Assembly (NCBI GenBank): GCA_022009935.1
Contig: CP091731.1
Location: 992,001-1,056,000, forward strand
Direction of reading: 5' to 3'
Length of the DNA stretch: 64,000 bases
Origin: Candidatus Melainabacteria bacterium
Lineage (GTDB): Bacteria; Cyanobacteriota; Vampirovibrionia; Gastranaerophilales; Gastranaerophilaceae
In this document: piece by piece, positions 55,211-64,000 of the stretch
Layout of the letters: every line of letters starts with the position of its first letter
Numbering within the stretch: the first letter of the stretch is position 1
Notes under the pieces: generated by a model
The model's input: only the letters and a program-made list of their open reading frames with translations
Database searches by the model: none
What the model was told of the DNA's origin: nothing
Program-made: the position numbers and the translations under genes

Positions 55211-56764
55211 TTATTTTTTCGCAGTTTTTAAAAGCAATAGAAGTGGGATAATGGCAAAAGAAGCAATAGCGAAAATTCTAAACACCTCAATAAACCCCCA
55301 CAACGAGGCTTGTGTTTGCAAACTTCCATAAATTGAATAGTTTGCCAAATGTGCGGATGAAACAGGGTCGAAATATTGCATCAATGCAGCTTTAGTGGCA
55401 TTCAATTTAGCTTCGTAAACCGGATTTAAATCGTGTAGAGTACTTATCATATAATGTTGGTGAATTTGTGAATACCGTGTTATTAAAGTTGCGACAATAG
55501 AAGTTCCGATTGCTCCGCCAATATTTTTAAGCAGATTTTGAAGTCCTGAAGCATTTGTCATTTGGTCATTTTTAAGTGTTATGACCGACAAAGAAATAAT
55601 AGGTATCATCGCCAAGCCAAGTCCGAGTCCAAAAAGGAAGTTAGGAAAGTAAATATTAGCATTTGCCATTTCAAGGTTCAATTCGCCCAAAAACCAACCG
55701 CCAAGTCCCATTGAAGCAAGCCCAAGCCCAACCATTAGACGAGGGTCAATTTTGTTTGACAAAGTTCCACAAATAACCATTGCGGTAAGTGAGCCCAAAC
55801 CGCGTGGCATCATTGATAAACCGCTTAAAAATGCATCATATCCCATTAATCCTTGCAAAAATTGAGGTAAAATCGTCAATGAAGCTAGCAAAACAGCCTG
55901 CATGACAATTTGTACTCCTGTTGCAATTGCATAATTCTTGTCTTTAAATACCGTTAAATCAACAAGCGGTTCTTTTGTTTTAAGTTGGTATACAACAAAC
56001 AATATAGCTGAAATTACAGATACAGTTGCAAGTTGACAAATCCAAGTCGCGTTAAACCAATCGGCATTGTTGCCTTTGTCAAGCGTAACTTGAAGTGTAA
56101 CTAAAAACAAAGTAAGCAAGAAAAATCCCAAAACATCTATTTTTACATTGTCTTGTTTTTTTGCATAAGGCGGATCTTCCAAAAATACTTTTGTTAAATA
56201 TACAGCCAAAATTCCAATAGGCACGTTGATGAAGAAAATCCAAGGCCAGCTGTAATTTTCAGTTATATATCCACCGATAACAGGACCAATAATAGGTGCA
56301 ATGACTACAACCAAGCCAAAAGCAGACATTGCTTGTGGTCGTTTGCTTGGTGGAAACGATTCCAACAAAACAGATTGACTTATCGGTAATAAACCACCAC
56401 CGCCAAAACCTTGAAGAATACGAGCAAATATCATCATACCCATTGAATTTGCAATACCGCATAAAAACGATGAAACTGTGAAAAGTACAATGCTGAAAAT
56501 GAAAAAATTCTTTCTTCCCATAACTTTGCAAAACCAGTCAACAGTTGGAATAATTATGCCTGATGCAACAAGATAACTTGTTAAAATCCAAGTTGATTCC
56601 TCTCTTGAAACAGAAAAAGTTCCGGCCATGTGCGGCAATGCCACATTAGCAATTGTTTCATCTAAAACAAACATGAAAGCAGCAAGCATTGTAGGTAATG
56701 CCAAAAGCCAAGGTGAATGTTTTGGAGTCCAATTTATCTGTTCTTGATTTGATGATGTATTCAT
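55211..56764 (-). CDS. emrB: EmrB/QacA-type MFS multidrug transporter (DHA2)
   Basis: Intact, 517 aa, about 14 membrane helices. LDETIANVALPHMAG (motif D1), WILTSYLVASGIIIPTVDWF, GRKNFFIFSIVLFT, RILQGFGGGGLLPISQSVLL and GPVIGGYITENYSWPWIFFINVP are the DHA2 signature motifs. 10 nt after the HlyD gene. Proton-driven export through the EmrA adaptor. Confidence 0.93.
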   Translation of the reverse strand: MNTSSNQEQINWTPKHSPWLLALPTMLAAFMFVLDETIANVALPHMAGTFSVSREESTWILTSYLVASGIIIPTVDWFCKVMGRKNFFIFSIVLFTVSSFLCGIANSMGMMIFARILQGFGGGGLLPISQSVLLESFPPSKRPQAMSAFGLVVVIAPIIGPVIGGYITENYSWPWIFFINVPIGILAVYLTKVFLEDPPYAKKQDNVKIDVLGFFLLTLFLVTLQVTLDKGNNADWFNATWICQLATVSVISAILFVVYQLKTKEPLVDLTVFKDKNYAIATGVQIVMQAVLLASLTILPQFLQGLMGYDAFLSGLSMMPRGLGSLTAMVICGTLSNKIDPRLMVGLGLASMGLGGWFLGELNLEMANANIYFPNFLFGLGLGLAMIPIISLSVITLKNDQMTNASGLQNLLKNIGGAIGTSIVATLITRYSQIHQHYMISTLHDLNPVYEAKLNATKAALMQYFDPVSSAHLANYSIYGSLQTQASLWGFIEVFRIFAIASFAIIPLLLLLKTAKK

Positions 56765-56774
56765 AATTCGTCTG

Positions 56775-57731
56775 TTATTTCACCTTAACCTTTGGTACAC
56801 AAGACATGCCTGCTGCAAGTTGATATTTGTTTGTGTCTATTTTTTCAGTAAACACTATCTTGACAGGTATTCTTTGAACAATTTTAACAAATGAACCAAC
56901 AGCGTTTTCAGGTGGAAATAAGCTTGATTTAGCCCCGGAAGTTTTTTTGTATGCTATCAACTTTGCCTTTAAATACCTTATTTCCAAATGTGTCAATCTT
57001 TATTTCGACTTCCTGCCCGACTTTCATATCTTTTAATTGGCTTTCTTTGAAGTTTGCAACAACCCAAGTTTCCTCGGAAACAAGAGTAAACAATGCCTGA
57101 CCTTTTTTGAACGTATGCACCCTTTTCAACTCGTTTATTTGTAACATATCCGTCTTGTGGGGCATAAATATTGGTATAACTTAAATTAAGCTTTGCCATG
57201 TCTTTTTTGTGATTTGATACGTTTTAAATCTGCATCCGCAACTTTATTTTTAGCATTTGAAAAAATGTCATTTTGCGCTTGATTTTGTCTGGCAAGTGCC
57301 ATATCATATTTTGTTTGTTGGCTATCAAGCGTTTGTTTTGAAACTGCACCGGCTTCATACAATTTCTTATAGCGATTTAAATCTTTTTTTGCAAGTTCAA
57401 TTTCAGAATTTGCCGCTTTCAAATTAGCCTTTGCTACGTTTTGTTGAAGAAGAGTTTTTTCATACTGGGCATCCAATTCTTCATATCGTATTTTATAATC
57501 TACAGGGTCAATTTTTGCAACCAATTCTCCTGCTTTTACTTTATCATTATCATCAATATAAACTTCAATAATTTGTCCGGTAACTTTTGGTGCCACCGAT
57601 ACCATATGGCTTTCCAGATAAGCATCATCAGTGTGTTGATACTTGCTTGAATGTATATAAAAAACAATCGCTACAACACTTATAACTGCAATAATTAAAG
57701 CTACAAAAAATCTTTTCGGCATTCTTTTCAT
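56775..57731 (-). CDS. emrA: HlyD/EmrA-type membrane fusion protein
   Basis: Start MKRMPKRFFVALIIAVISVV (membrane anchor), then HTDDAYLESHMVSVAPKVTG, IDDNDKVKAGELVAKIDPVD, a helical hairpin, and the C-terminal barrel with SYTNIYAPQDGYVTNKRVEKGAYV, TWVVANFKESQL, and RIPVKIVF. Indels near 57195, 57115 and 56945. About 320 aa. Works with emrB and presumably with the TolC-like protein at 59832. Confidence 0.9.
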
Positions 57732-57756
57732 ATAATTTATCCTTTTTTCTATTATT

Positions 57757-58216
57757 TTACACCTCTACAACAACTTCGCTTGATATAGCATTTTCAAACA
57801 AATCAAGTGTATGTTTCAATTCGTTCATCTGTTCTTTTTGAAAACCTTTTAAATACATTTTGCATTTTGGGCTCAAGTTTTTCAAGGCAACTTTCATAAA
57901 CCTCAACTCCTTTTTCTGTCACACTCGGTATGCGAACAAGCCGATTGTTTTTGGTGTCGTTTGTACGTATCACAAACCCTTTAGTTTCAAGAGAATTCAA
58001 CACCCTTCCTGTATACACTCTATCCCTCAAAATGAGTTTAGCAAGATCTCTTTGACATATTTGAGGATTGTAAATCAAAGTGTCAAGAGCACGGAATTCA
58101 TCAGGAGTCAAAGGAATGTGAGTTTTTTCAAAAAATTCCTTGCTCATCAAATTTATATACCTTGCACTTTTTTCAATGCGATAAAAAATTGTATCAGTAA
58201 ATTTTATTTTTTCCAT
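57757..58216 (-). CDS. MarR family transcriptional regulator
   Basis: Winged-helix regulator. MEKIKFTDTIFYRIEKSARY, LTPDEFRALDTLIYNPQICQ, RDLAKLILRDRVYTGRVLNSLE and NRLVRIPSVTEKGVEVYESC are in MarR order. Repair near 57845 gives an end VVVEV at 57757, about 150 aa. First gene of marR-emrA-emrB. Its ATG follows only about 8 nt after the repeat-derived CCGTCATATAAAA end, so the promoter lies in island R6. Confidence 0.9.
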
Positions 58217-58219
58217 TTT

Positions 58220-59650
58220 TTTTTATATGACGGACTTCGTGCGTTCAACAACTTGTTTTCATTCACCAACGTAGGTTGATTTTACAAATTAAATTAACGA
58301 AGTTCAATCCTTCCTTTCTTTTCTACGCTAACTTGTTTTTTTATATGACGGACTTCGTGTGCTCAACAACTTGTTTTCATCCACCAACGTGGGTTGATTT
58401 TTGGCTGTTTGTTGGCGTTGAAGTTCAATCAATATATTTTGTTAAACATTTTTTGTTTTAGTTTTATATGACGGACTTCGTGCGTTCAACAATTTGTTTT
58501 CATTCACCAACGTAGGTTGATTTTACAAATTAAATTAACGAAGTTCAATCCTTCCTTTCTTTTCTACGCTAACTTGTTTTTTTATATGACGGACTGCGGA
58601 TTCGTCGTTGGCTGTCTTGGATTTCTTTCTAGCTCACAGAGTCGTGCCTTATGTGCTTTGCACAAGCCGGCACGGTCTGTTCGCTCCCCGGGACTACGCC
58701 CGTTCAGAAATCCGCTTGCCTGATTGTGAGGAAAAATGCGTAAGCCGTGCGTAAAACAAAGCCAAAACGGCTCAGTTTTGGATTTGTTTGTAGCAGTTAA
58801 TAAGCGACGTAAGAGTTTTCGAAGAAAACTCCACAGGAGCGAAAAATTGAACGGAGTGGAACAATTTTGTAAAAATTGTGAAACGGAGCCAAATTTTACC
58901 CTAAAGGGTACCCTCCCTTGTATGGCTCAACTACGTTTCGCCTACAAGAAGAGCTGTTGGTAGGGCGGAGTCGAGCGTTAGCGAGCGAGCCCGTAACAAA
59001 ACTAAAACAATGATTAGACTAAGAATTTAAAAAACGGGCTGCAATATAAAAAAATCCGCGGGAGTGTAGCCTTGAAAAGGCGAAACGGAATGCAAGGATT
59101 GCGCTAAGACAAATAATTTGGTATAAATGAATTTTGAAAATCAAAAAAAAACCCGACGTAATCCAAGACAGCGTGCGTTCAATGATTTGTTTTCATCCAC
59201 CAACATGGAATACAACGTTAGTTGGGGCGAAACTAGGCGTGTTTTTTTTGTATTTATTCACCAACCATTTGTTTCGCCAGAATAGTTTTATGCAAGGGGC
59301 TAAAGCCCCCTTGCAACCCTGTGGAACTGCACATTAAATGGTTGGGGGTTGCAGGGGGAAGCTTTGCTTCCCCTGCATTAGTTAAAATACCGCCGTGGCT
59401 AGATGGCTTTACGAAAGTGAAGACAGCATGCCTCAGGCGGAAAATAAATAAAAGCCACTGTGGATTAACTTTTGGTTGATTATGGCATTGAAGTCCGATT
59501 ATATCTTGTTTTTTCAGGTTTTATGTTTTTCTTCAAAACAATTTGTTTTGAAATGAAAACAAAAACCACACCTAGTTTCGCCCCAACCAGCAACCAAAAA
59601 TCAATCCACGTTGGTGAAGGGAAACAGCTTATTGAACACGCGATAGCTCA
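58220..59650. repeat. Mosaic repeat island R6 between marR and the TolC-like gene
   Basis: Largest island. Three tandem units of about 120 bp start at 58222, 58342 and 58462; the first and third are identical except for one base over about 120 bp. Then TGCGGATTCGTC (58590-58610), block 58613-58707, hairpin arms GCCAAAACGGCTCAG (58755-58770), inverted module 58911-58957, GGGGCGAAACTAGGCGTG (59224), hairpins 59292-59314 and 59351-59376, the CCGCC cassette 59390-59440, and inverted ends near 59570-59625 (CACGTTGGTGAAG). No gene; the 59651-59831 tail is AT-rich. Confidence 0.9.
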
Positions 59651-59831
59651 TCATATAAATATTAAATTTTCAAACTTTCTTTCATCCGCCAATGCGGAAT
59701 ATAAATTTTTATTGTTGCATTTCTTTCTTCAATATGCTAACATATCTTTGTAACAAATGCAACATGTATTTTTTTGAAACATGAGTTTTATGTTACAAAA
59801 ATTATAAAAATGCTTATTGAAAGGGCAAAAA

Positions 59832-61262
59832 ATGATTTTTTTGAAAAAATATAAAAAAATATAACTTTTATTCTGTTGTTAAGTTTTATACAACTTAACT
59901 TTGTACCTTTAACTTGTTTCTCTCGAGAAAAAACAAATAAAAGTGTAATCAAAACAGGTATAGCAAAAGAAAAAAAGACTTTTTTTCATAAAAAAAACAA
60001 TATTGAAAATGAAAATAGGATATTTTCTTTGAATATAGATTTTGGAACAGCTATAATGATGAATATTTAAGCGGTTATATTGAGAAAGCATTGTCAAATA
60101 ATCGTGATTTAAAAATAGCCACGCTTAAAGTTGAACAGACCTATCAACAAATGAAAGTCCAACTTGCAAACGAGTTGCCATCTTTAAATGTTGGTGTTTC
60201 TCCGGGGGGTATGAAACTGCCAAACTCTTCAAGTTTTGACGGATTTTTCTCAATACCCATAATTGCAAACTATGAAATTGATTTGTTTTTAAAAAATCAC
60301 GATAAAACAAAAAGTGCCAAAAATCTTATGAAATGTCGCTTTATGACAAACAAGCCACTTATTTGGCAATATTATCCCAAGTTGGAACTTGTTATTTTAA
60401 TATTGTAAAACTTGATAAATTAATATCACTTCAAAATGAAATAATAAATAAACGTAAAAATATTTATGATTTAATGAAAATGAAACACAATGAGGGCTTG
60501 AGTTCAACATCGGATTTGGTCAATGCTGAAAAAGCCTATATAAATTCAACAGTTGATTTGATTGATTTAAAAAAATCCACGAGAACTTGTTTTGAATTCT
60601 TTTGCTGTCCTAATTGGTGAAAGTCCGGAAAATATTAATGAATTTAAAAGAATAAGTTATGACAAATTAAAAAATGAATATAAAATTCCCGAGTTTATAG
60701 TGAGTGATGCGATTGAAAATCGACCTGATTATTTGAAAGCTCAAAAAAATGTTGAAAAATCCGGTATTGATGTTAAAGTTGCAAAGAAGGAATTTTTGCC
60801 GTCATTTAATATTATCGGACTTCTTGGTTTTCAAACAGGTTCAATGTATTCAAGTATGAACTGGAAATCTGCACTTGCAGGGCTTGTTGGTTCGGGTATG
60901 GTTTCTTTGTTCTCCGGTGGGCGAAAAATTGCAAATTTGAAACTTAATAAAAACATTTACGAGCAAACGCTTCAAAACTATTACAAGACAAATCTTGTTG
61001 CCATTCAAGAAGTTAATGATGCTTTGTGTTCTTTAAAACTTGATAACCAAAAGTTTGAAAAAAATACTTTAACTTATAATATGGAACAAAAAAGATTTTG
61101 GGTTTACTAAAAATAAGTTCAATGAAGGTATAATTTCCAAACTTGATGTTTTGCAAAAAAGAAGAAGTATTGCTGTCAGTTAAAAAACTTGTCATATCAA
61201 GCAAAATAGATGTAATCTCAAGTGAAATAAGCTTGTATAAAGCTCTTGGCGGAAAAGTTTAA
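59832..61262 (+). CDS. TolC/NodT-like outer membrane efflux protein
   Basis: Signal-like N-terminus (after repair near 59865: ITFILLLSFIQLNFVPLTCF), then YIEKALSNNRDLKIATLKVE, SLNVGVSPGG, IPIIANYEIDLF, VNAEKAYINSTVDLID, SFAVLIGESPENI, RPDYLKAQKNVEKSGIDVKVAKKEFLPSFN and GGRKIANLKLNKNIYEQTLQ, in outer membrane efflux protein order (two repeats). Indels near 59870, 60045, 60325, 60590, 61095 and 61155. About 470 aa. Divergent from marR-emrAB with island R6 between; probably the third component. Confidence 0.85.
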
Positions 61263-61338
61263 GGTTTATAAAAAAAACTTGCCAAATTACTATATTTGAA
61301 GTACTATAACTATGCTTAAAACTATAGGGAGAACGAGC

Positions 61339-62367
61339 ATGAAAGTTTCTAGTATTAGTAATAATGGCTTTACAAGTATTAATATTAATAATAAAATTAA
61401 AAAGCATGTTGCAACATCAAATGAGTTTTGTAAGGTAAAGGAATTCACATAATCTTATGACAGATACTGTAAGTTTTAAGGGTAAAGATGGTTTAATAAA
61501 ACCAATAACGAATTTAAAAAATTCAAATAAAAAACCGATAAAAATGTTTTTTACAGATATTGATGGAACAATACGTAAATACGATGGAAAAATTCCTGAA
61601 AATGCAAGAAAAGGCATACACATGCTTCAAAATGCCGGCGTTTCTGTTATTTATGCTACAGGTCGAAGTTCCCTTGAGTTAAAACCTGTTATGGATGATA
61701 TTGGTGTAAAATCTGATTATTTAATAACTCAACAAGGTGGTGCTGTGCTTGATAAAAACGGCAATATCCTTTTTGAAGATAAAATAAAACCTGAAACTGT
61801 CAAAAAAATAGCACAGATTGGTTTAAAATTGACTAAGCAAGATCCTCAACTTAAAATGGTTTTTTATATTGAAGGAGTTCCAACATCAAATAGTCATGAT
61901 GCAAAATTGCCTACAAATCAATCGCTTGACACTTCTTATATGCCTTTAGAGGATATGGTAAATAAGAATGTGACAAAAGTTTTGTTTTTAAAAAAAGATT
62001 CAAAATCCTATGAATGAAATGAATGCAACACGAGATGCGTTAAGGAATGAACTTGATGTTGAAAATGAACTTACAGTTTTTAATTCAGGCAAATGGTATT
62101 GCGAGGTAAGCAACAAAACAACCTCAAAAGGACAAGCTATAAAATTTTTGACTCAGCACATCGGAATAAATATTGATGAATGTGCAGCTATTGGTGATGC
62201 TGAAAATGACCTTGATATGATGAAAACCGTCAATAATGGTAATGGTGTTTCAATTGCAATGGGCAACGCTCAAGATTGTGTTTTTAAAGAAGCCGAATTT
62301 AAAAACCCAACATATTAATGATGATGGGTATTTTATCGCTATAAAACAGATACTTGAAAATGAATAA
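61339..62367 (+). CDS. HAD phosphatase (Cof-type) with MKV.SIS..GF..SFKG N-terminus
   Basis: MKVSSISNNGFTSININN, repaired near 61447 to TDTVSFKGKDG, then the HAD motifs: MFFTDIDGTIRKYDG (motif I), GVSVIYATGRSS (motif II), TTSKGQAIKFLTQ (motif III Lys) and AAIGDAENDLDMM (motif IV). Indels near 62010 and 62308. About 340 aa, with about 50 residues ahead of the HAD domain. That extension ends in SFKG like other proteins in this window. The substrate is probably a sugar phosphate. Confidence 0.82.
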
Positions 62368-62373
62368 TAATAA

Positions 62374-62402
62374 AAAATGCACTCATAAAAGAGTGCATTT
62401 TT
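62374..62402. terminator. Bidirectional terminator
   Basis: AAAAATGCACTC, TAAAA loop-side, GAGTGCATTTTT: symmetric stem with A-run and T-run between the convergent HAD and hexomutase genes. Confidence 0.9.
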
Positions 62403-62414
62403 AGTTATATTTTT

Positions 62415-64000
62415 TTATTGCATAATATCATTTAAAAGGATATTGGATAATGTATGCATGTTTTCTAACGCTTCAGTGTCATTTTGCCCATAAGCTTCGA
62501 CATAACCGCGAACTTTAGGTTCTGTGCCACTTTTACGGACTAAAACCGAAGAACCATTTTCAAAAAATAGTTTAACACCATCTGATTTGCCACTATAATT
62601 TATCATTTCCTGACGATGTGCTTTTGTTTTTTCAGTGTCAATGTTAAAGCCATTTGTGAATTGAGTTTTGTTACCATTTACAGCATCGTTATAAATAGCT
62701 TCCATTTTGTTGACAATTTCTTCTTTCTTCTTGTCATCATCAAGTTTTTTACTAAATGAGTTAGCTTCAAAATGAACATTCATTTCACTTTTAATTTCTT
62801 TAAGAATTTCGTTTAAAGGTTTTTGTTCTTTAGCCATTAAATCTGTCAAAAGCATAACGGCGATTATTCCATCTTTTTCAGGTATATGATTGGGCACTGT
62901 CAAACCACCTGATTCTTCACCTGCAACAAGAATGTCAGCATTTCCTTTTTCACGAATTTTAATTATATCCTCTCCTACATATTTAAAACCAACAGGAGTT
63001 GTGTGTGTTTCAAGTCCATGTGCTTTTGCAAATGAATCGAGCAATGTTGAAGTTGTTTGACTTTTAACAATTGGATCTTGTTTTCCTTTGTTTTTGTTTA
63101 AATGATAAGCTGCAAGCAATATAACATCGTTTGGGGTAATGAATGAACCGTCTTTATCAATAACTCCAAATCGGTCAGCATCACCGTCGTTTGCGATGCC
63201 TATTGCAAGTTTTGCACTACTTTTTTGAACACGTTTCATCAATGGAACAAGGTTTTTAGCTTCAGGGTTTGACCTTCAAGTTTTCTTCCTTCAGGTGAAA
63301 ATCTGTTTAACGGAATTTCTTTTTCATTAAATAGTCTTGGCAATACAAAACCGCCTGTTCCATCCAAACTGTCATAATTTACTTCAATTCCTGAATTTTT
63401 TATTTTTTCAAAATCAATCAAGCCTGATTTTTCAATTTTGGTTTTATATAATTGATATGCATCTTCATCAATTGTTGTTTCTTTTCCTTTATTTTTTGTA
63501 TCAATATAATATCCACCTTTTTCACTTATATCAATTATTTCATTGGCAACATCTTGCGTAATTTCACTTCCGGCAATTGCACCATCTTTTGTAACAAGAT
63601 TGACTCCACCATATTCCCAAGGGTTATGGCTTGCTGTTAGAAGGATTGATAAATTTACATCATCTTTGTTTTCTTTAGCATACAAAGCATGAAGTGGTGT
63701 TGGGATTGGTTTTTTGTTTATTCTAACATTTATCCCTTGAGAAATGAGAACGTTTGCCATATCGTGCATACATTCTTTGGTTGCTTGTCTTGTATCCCCA
63801 CCAATCATAACAGTTGGTTTTTTACTTTTATCTTTGAGCGGATGATTTTTTCACCCATTCTCCCACACCTGCAGCAAAAAGTTTCATTAAGTCACGGTTA
63901 AACATATTAGTTGGGAATATGGCTCTGTGTCCTGATGTTGATGAAACTAGGCTTAATGCTGCTTTTTTGGCATCTGCTTTATTAATATTTGCAACAGATA
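62415..64000 (-). CDS. Phosphoglucomutase/phosphomannomutase, 5' end outside window
   Basis: Alpha-D-phosphohexomutase. From the right edge: STSGHRAIFPTN (a variant of the usual FGTSGxRG start), MIGGDTRQATKE, LTASHNPWEYGG (active Ser loop), IANDGDADRFGVID (Mg loop), GEESGGLTVPNHI (sugar loop), and RKSGTEPKVRGYVEAYG (phosphate loop). Indels near 63270 and about 63840. All four catalytic loops are intact. The gene continues past the window, so length and N-terminus are unknown. Feeds nucleotide-sugar synthesis. Confidence 0.92.

Noticed and set aside
58222..58585. CRISPR-like array in R1 and R6
   Set aside because: Units are about 120 bp with no short direct repeat/spacer alternation and no cas genes.
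58517..59337. Plus-strand ORFs in island R6 (60-75 aa)
   Set aside because: Same reason; the frames are composed of shared modules and have no independent support.
1..64000. tRNA or rRNA genes
   Set aside because: I saw no T-loop/acceptor patterns or rRNA signatures, but a covariance-model search was not possible here.

Overview
The window looks like chromosomal DNA of a fermentative, Gram-negative, very AT-rich gut-type bacterium. My best placement is the non-photosynthetic cyanobacterial relatives (Vampirovibrionia/'Melainabacteria', order Gastranaerophilales). This is inferred from gene content: KdsA, an OmpH-like chaperone and a TolC-like channel (outer membrane); PilT; a CcmM-like gamma carbonic anhydrase; a three-subunit [FeFe]-hydrogenase with a four-subunit 2-oxoacid:ferredoxin oxidoreductase; and several proteins carrying a short SFGG/SFKG motif near the N-terminus. 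No rRNA, tRNA, CRISPR array, transposase or phage gene was recognised.

Almost every gene longer than about 700 bp is broken by one to five single-base indels, mostly in homopolymers, including housekeeping genes (lepA, glmS, tsaD, uppS, recJ, purM). The frame resumes with correct family motifs each time. I read this as residual consensus error of a long-read or poorly polished assembly, not as gene decay. CDS coordinates below therefore span the whole reconstructed gene, and approximate break points are given.

Layout: 1-3276 M48 peptidase end, YtxH/DUF948-type envelope trio, rimO. 3280-7384 repeat island R1, a small duplicated-motif protein, two sugar-ABC permeases, a Gln-rich repeat protein. 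7609-12357 rdgB, uppS, tsaD and a large unknown membrane protein. 12528-19581 xerC, two secreted proteins (one AMIN-like), a small HTH protein, a GT9 glycosyltransferase, a YkgJ protein and lepA. 19823-23178 a NarL-type regulator convergent with korDABC. 23288-26111 unknown proteins (one with HEXXH) and a GC-rich perfect palindrome. 26234-31401 purM-purN-recJ, a small Cys/His protein, pilT. 31500-32690 repeat island R2. 32737-38882 glmS, then hydC-hydB-hydA. 38954-44041 OmpH-like protein, two membrane proteins, M24 aminopeptidase, SpoU methyltransferase, kdsA. 44255-44706 island R3. 44808-48247 small ORF, CcmM-like carbonic anhydrase, cimA, sigma factor. 48280-49480 island R4/R5. 49746-55128 GH57 enzyme, secreted OB-like protein, large unknown protein. 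55211-61262 emrB-emrA-marR and a divergent TolC-like gene around island R6. 61339-64000 HAD phosphatase and a phosphohexomutase.

Functionally, KorDABC would load ferredoxin and HydABC would discharge ferredoxin plus NADH as H2, a typical anaerobic fermentation pairing. GlmS, UppS, KdsA, GT9 and the hexomutase serve the envelope.

The most unusual content is the six islands of non-coding, GC-richer mosaic repeats. They are built from about nine shuffled and inverted modules, several with conserved borders and exchanged interiors. A recurrent CCGTCATATAAAA-type end lies just upstream of gene starts.
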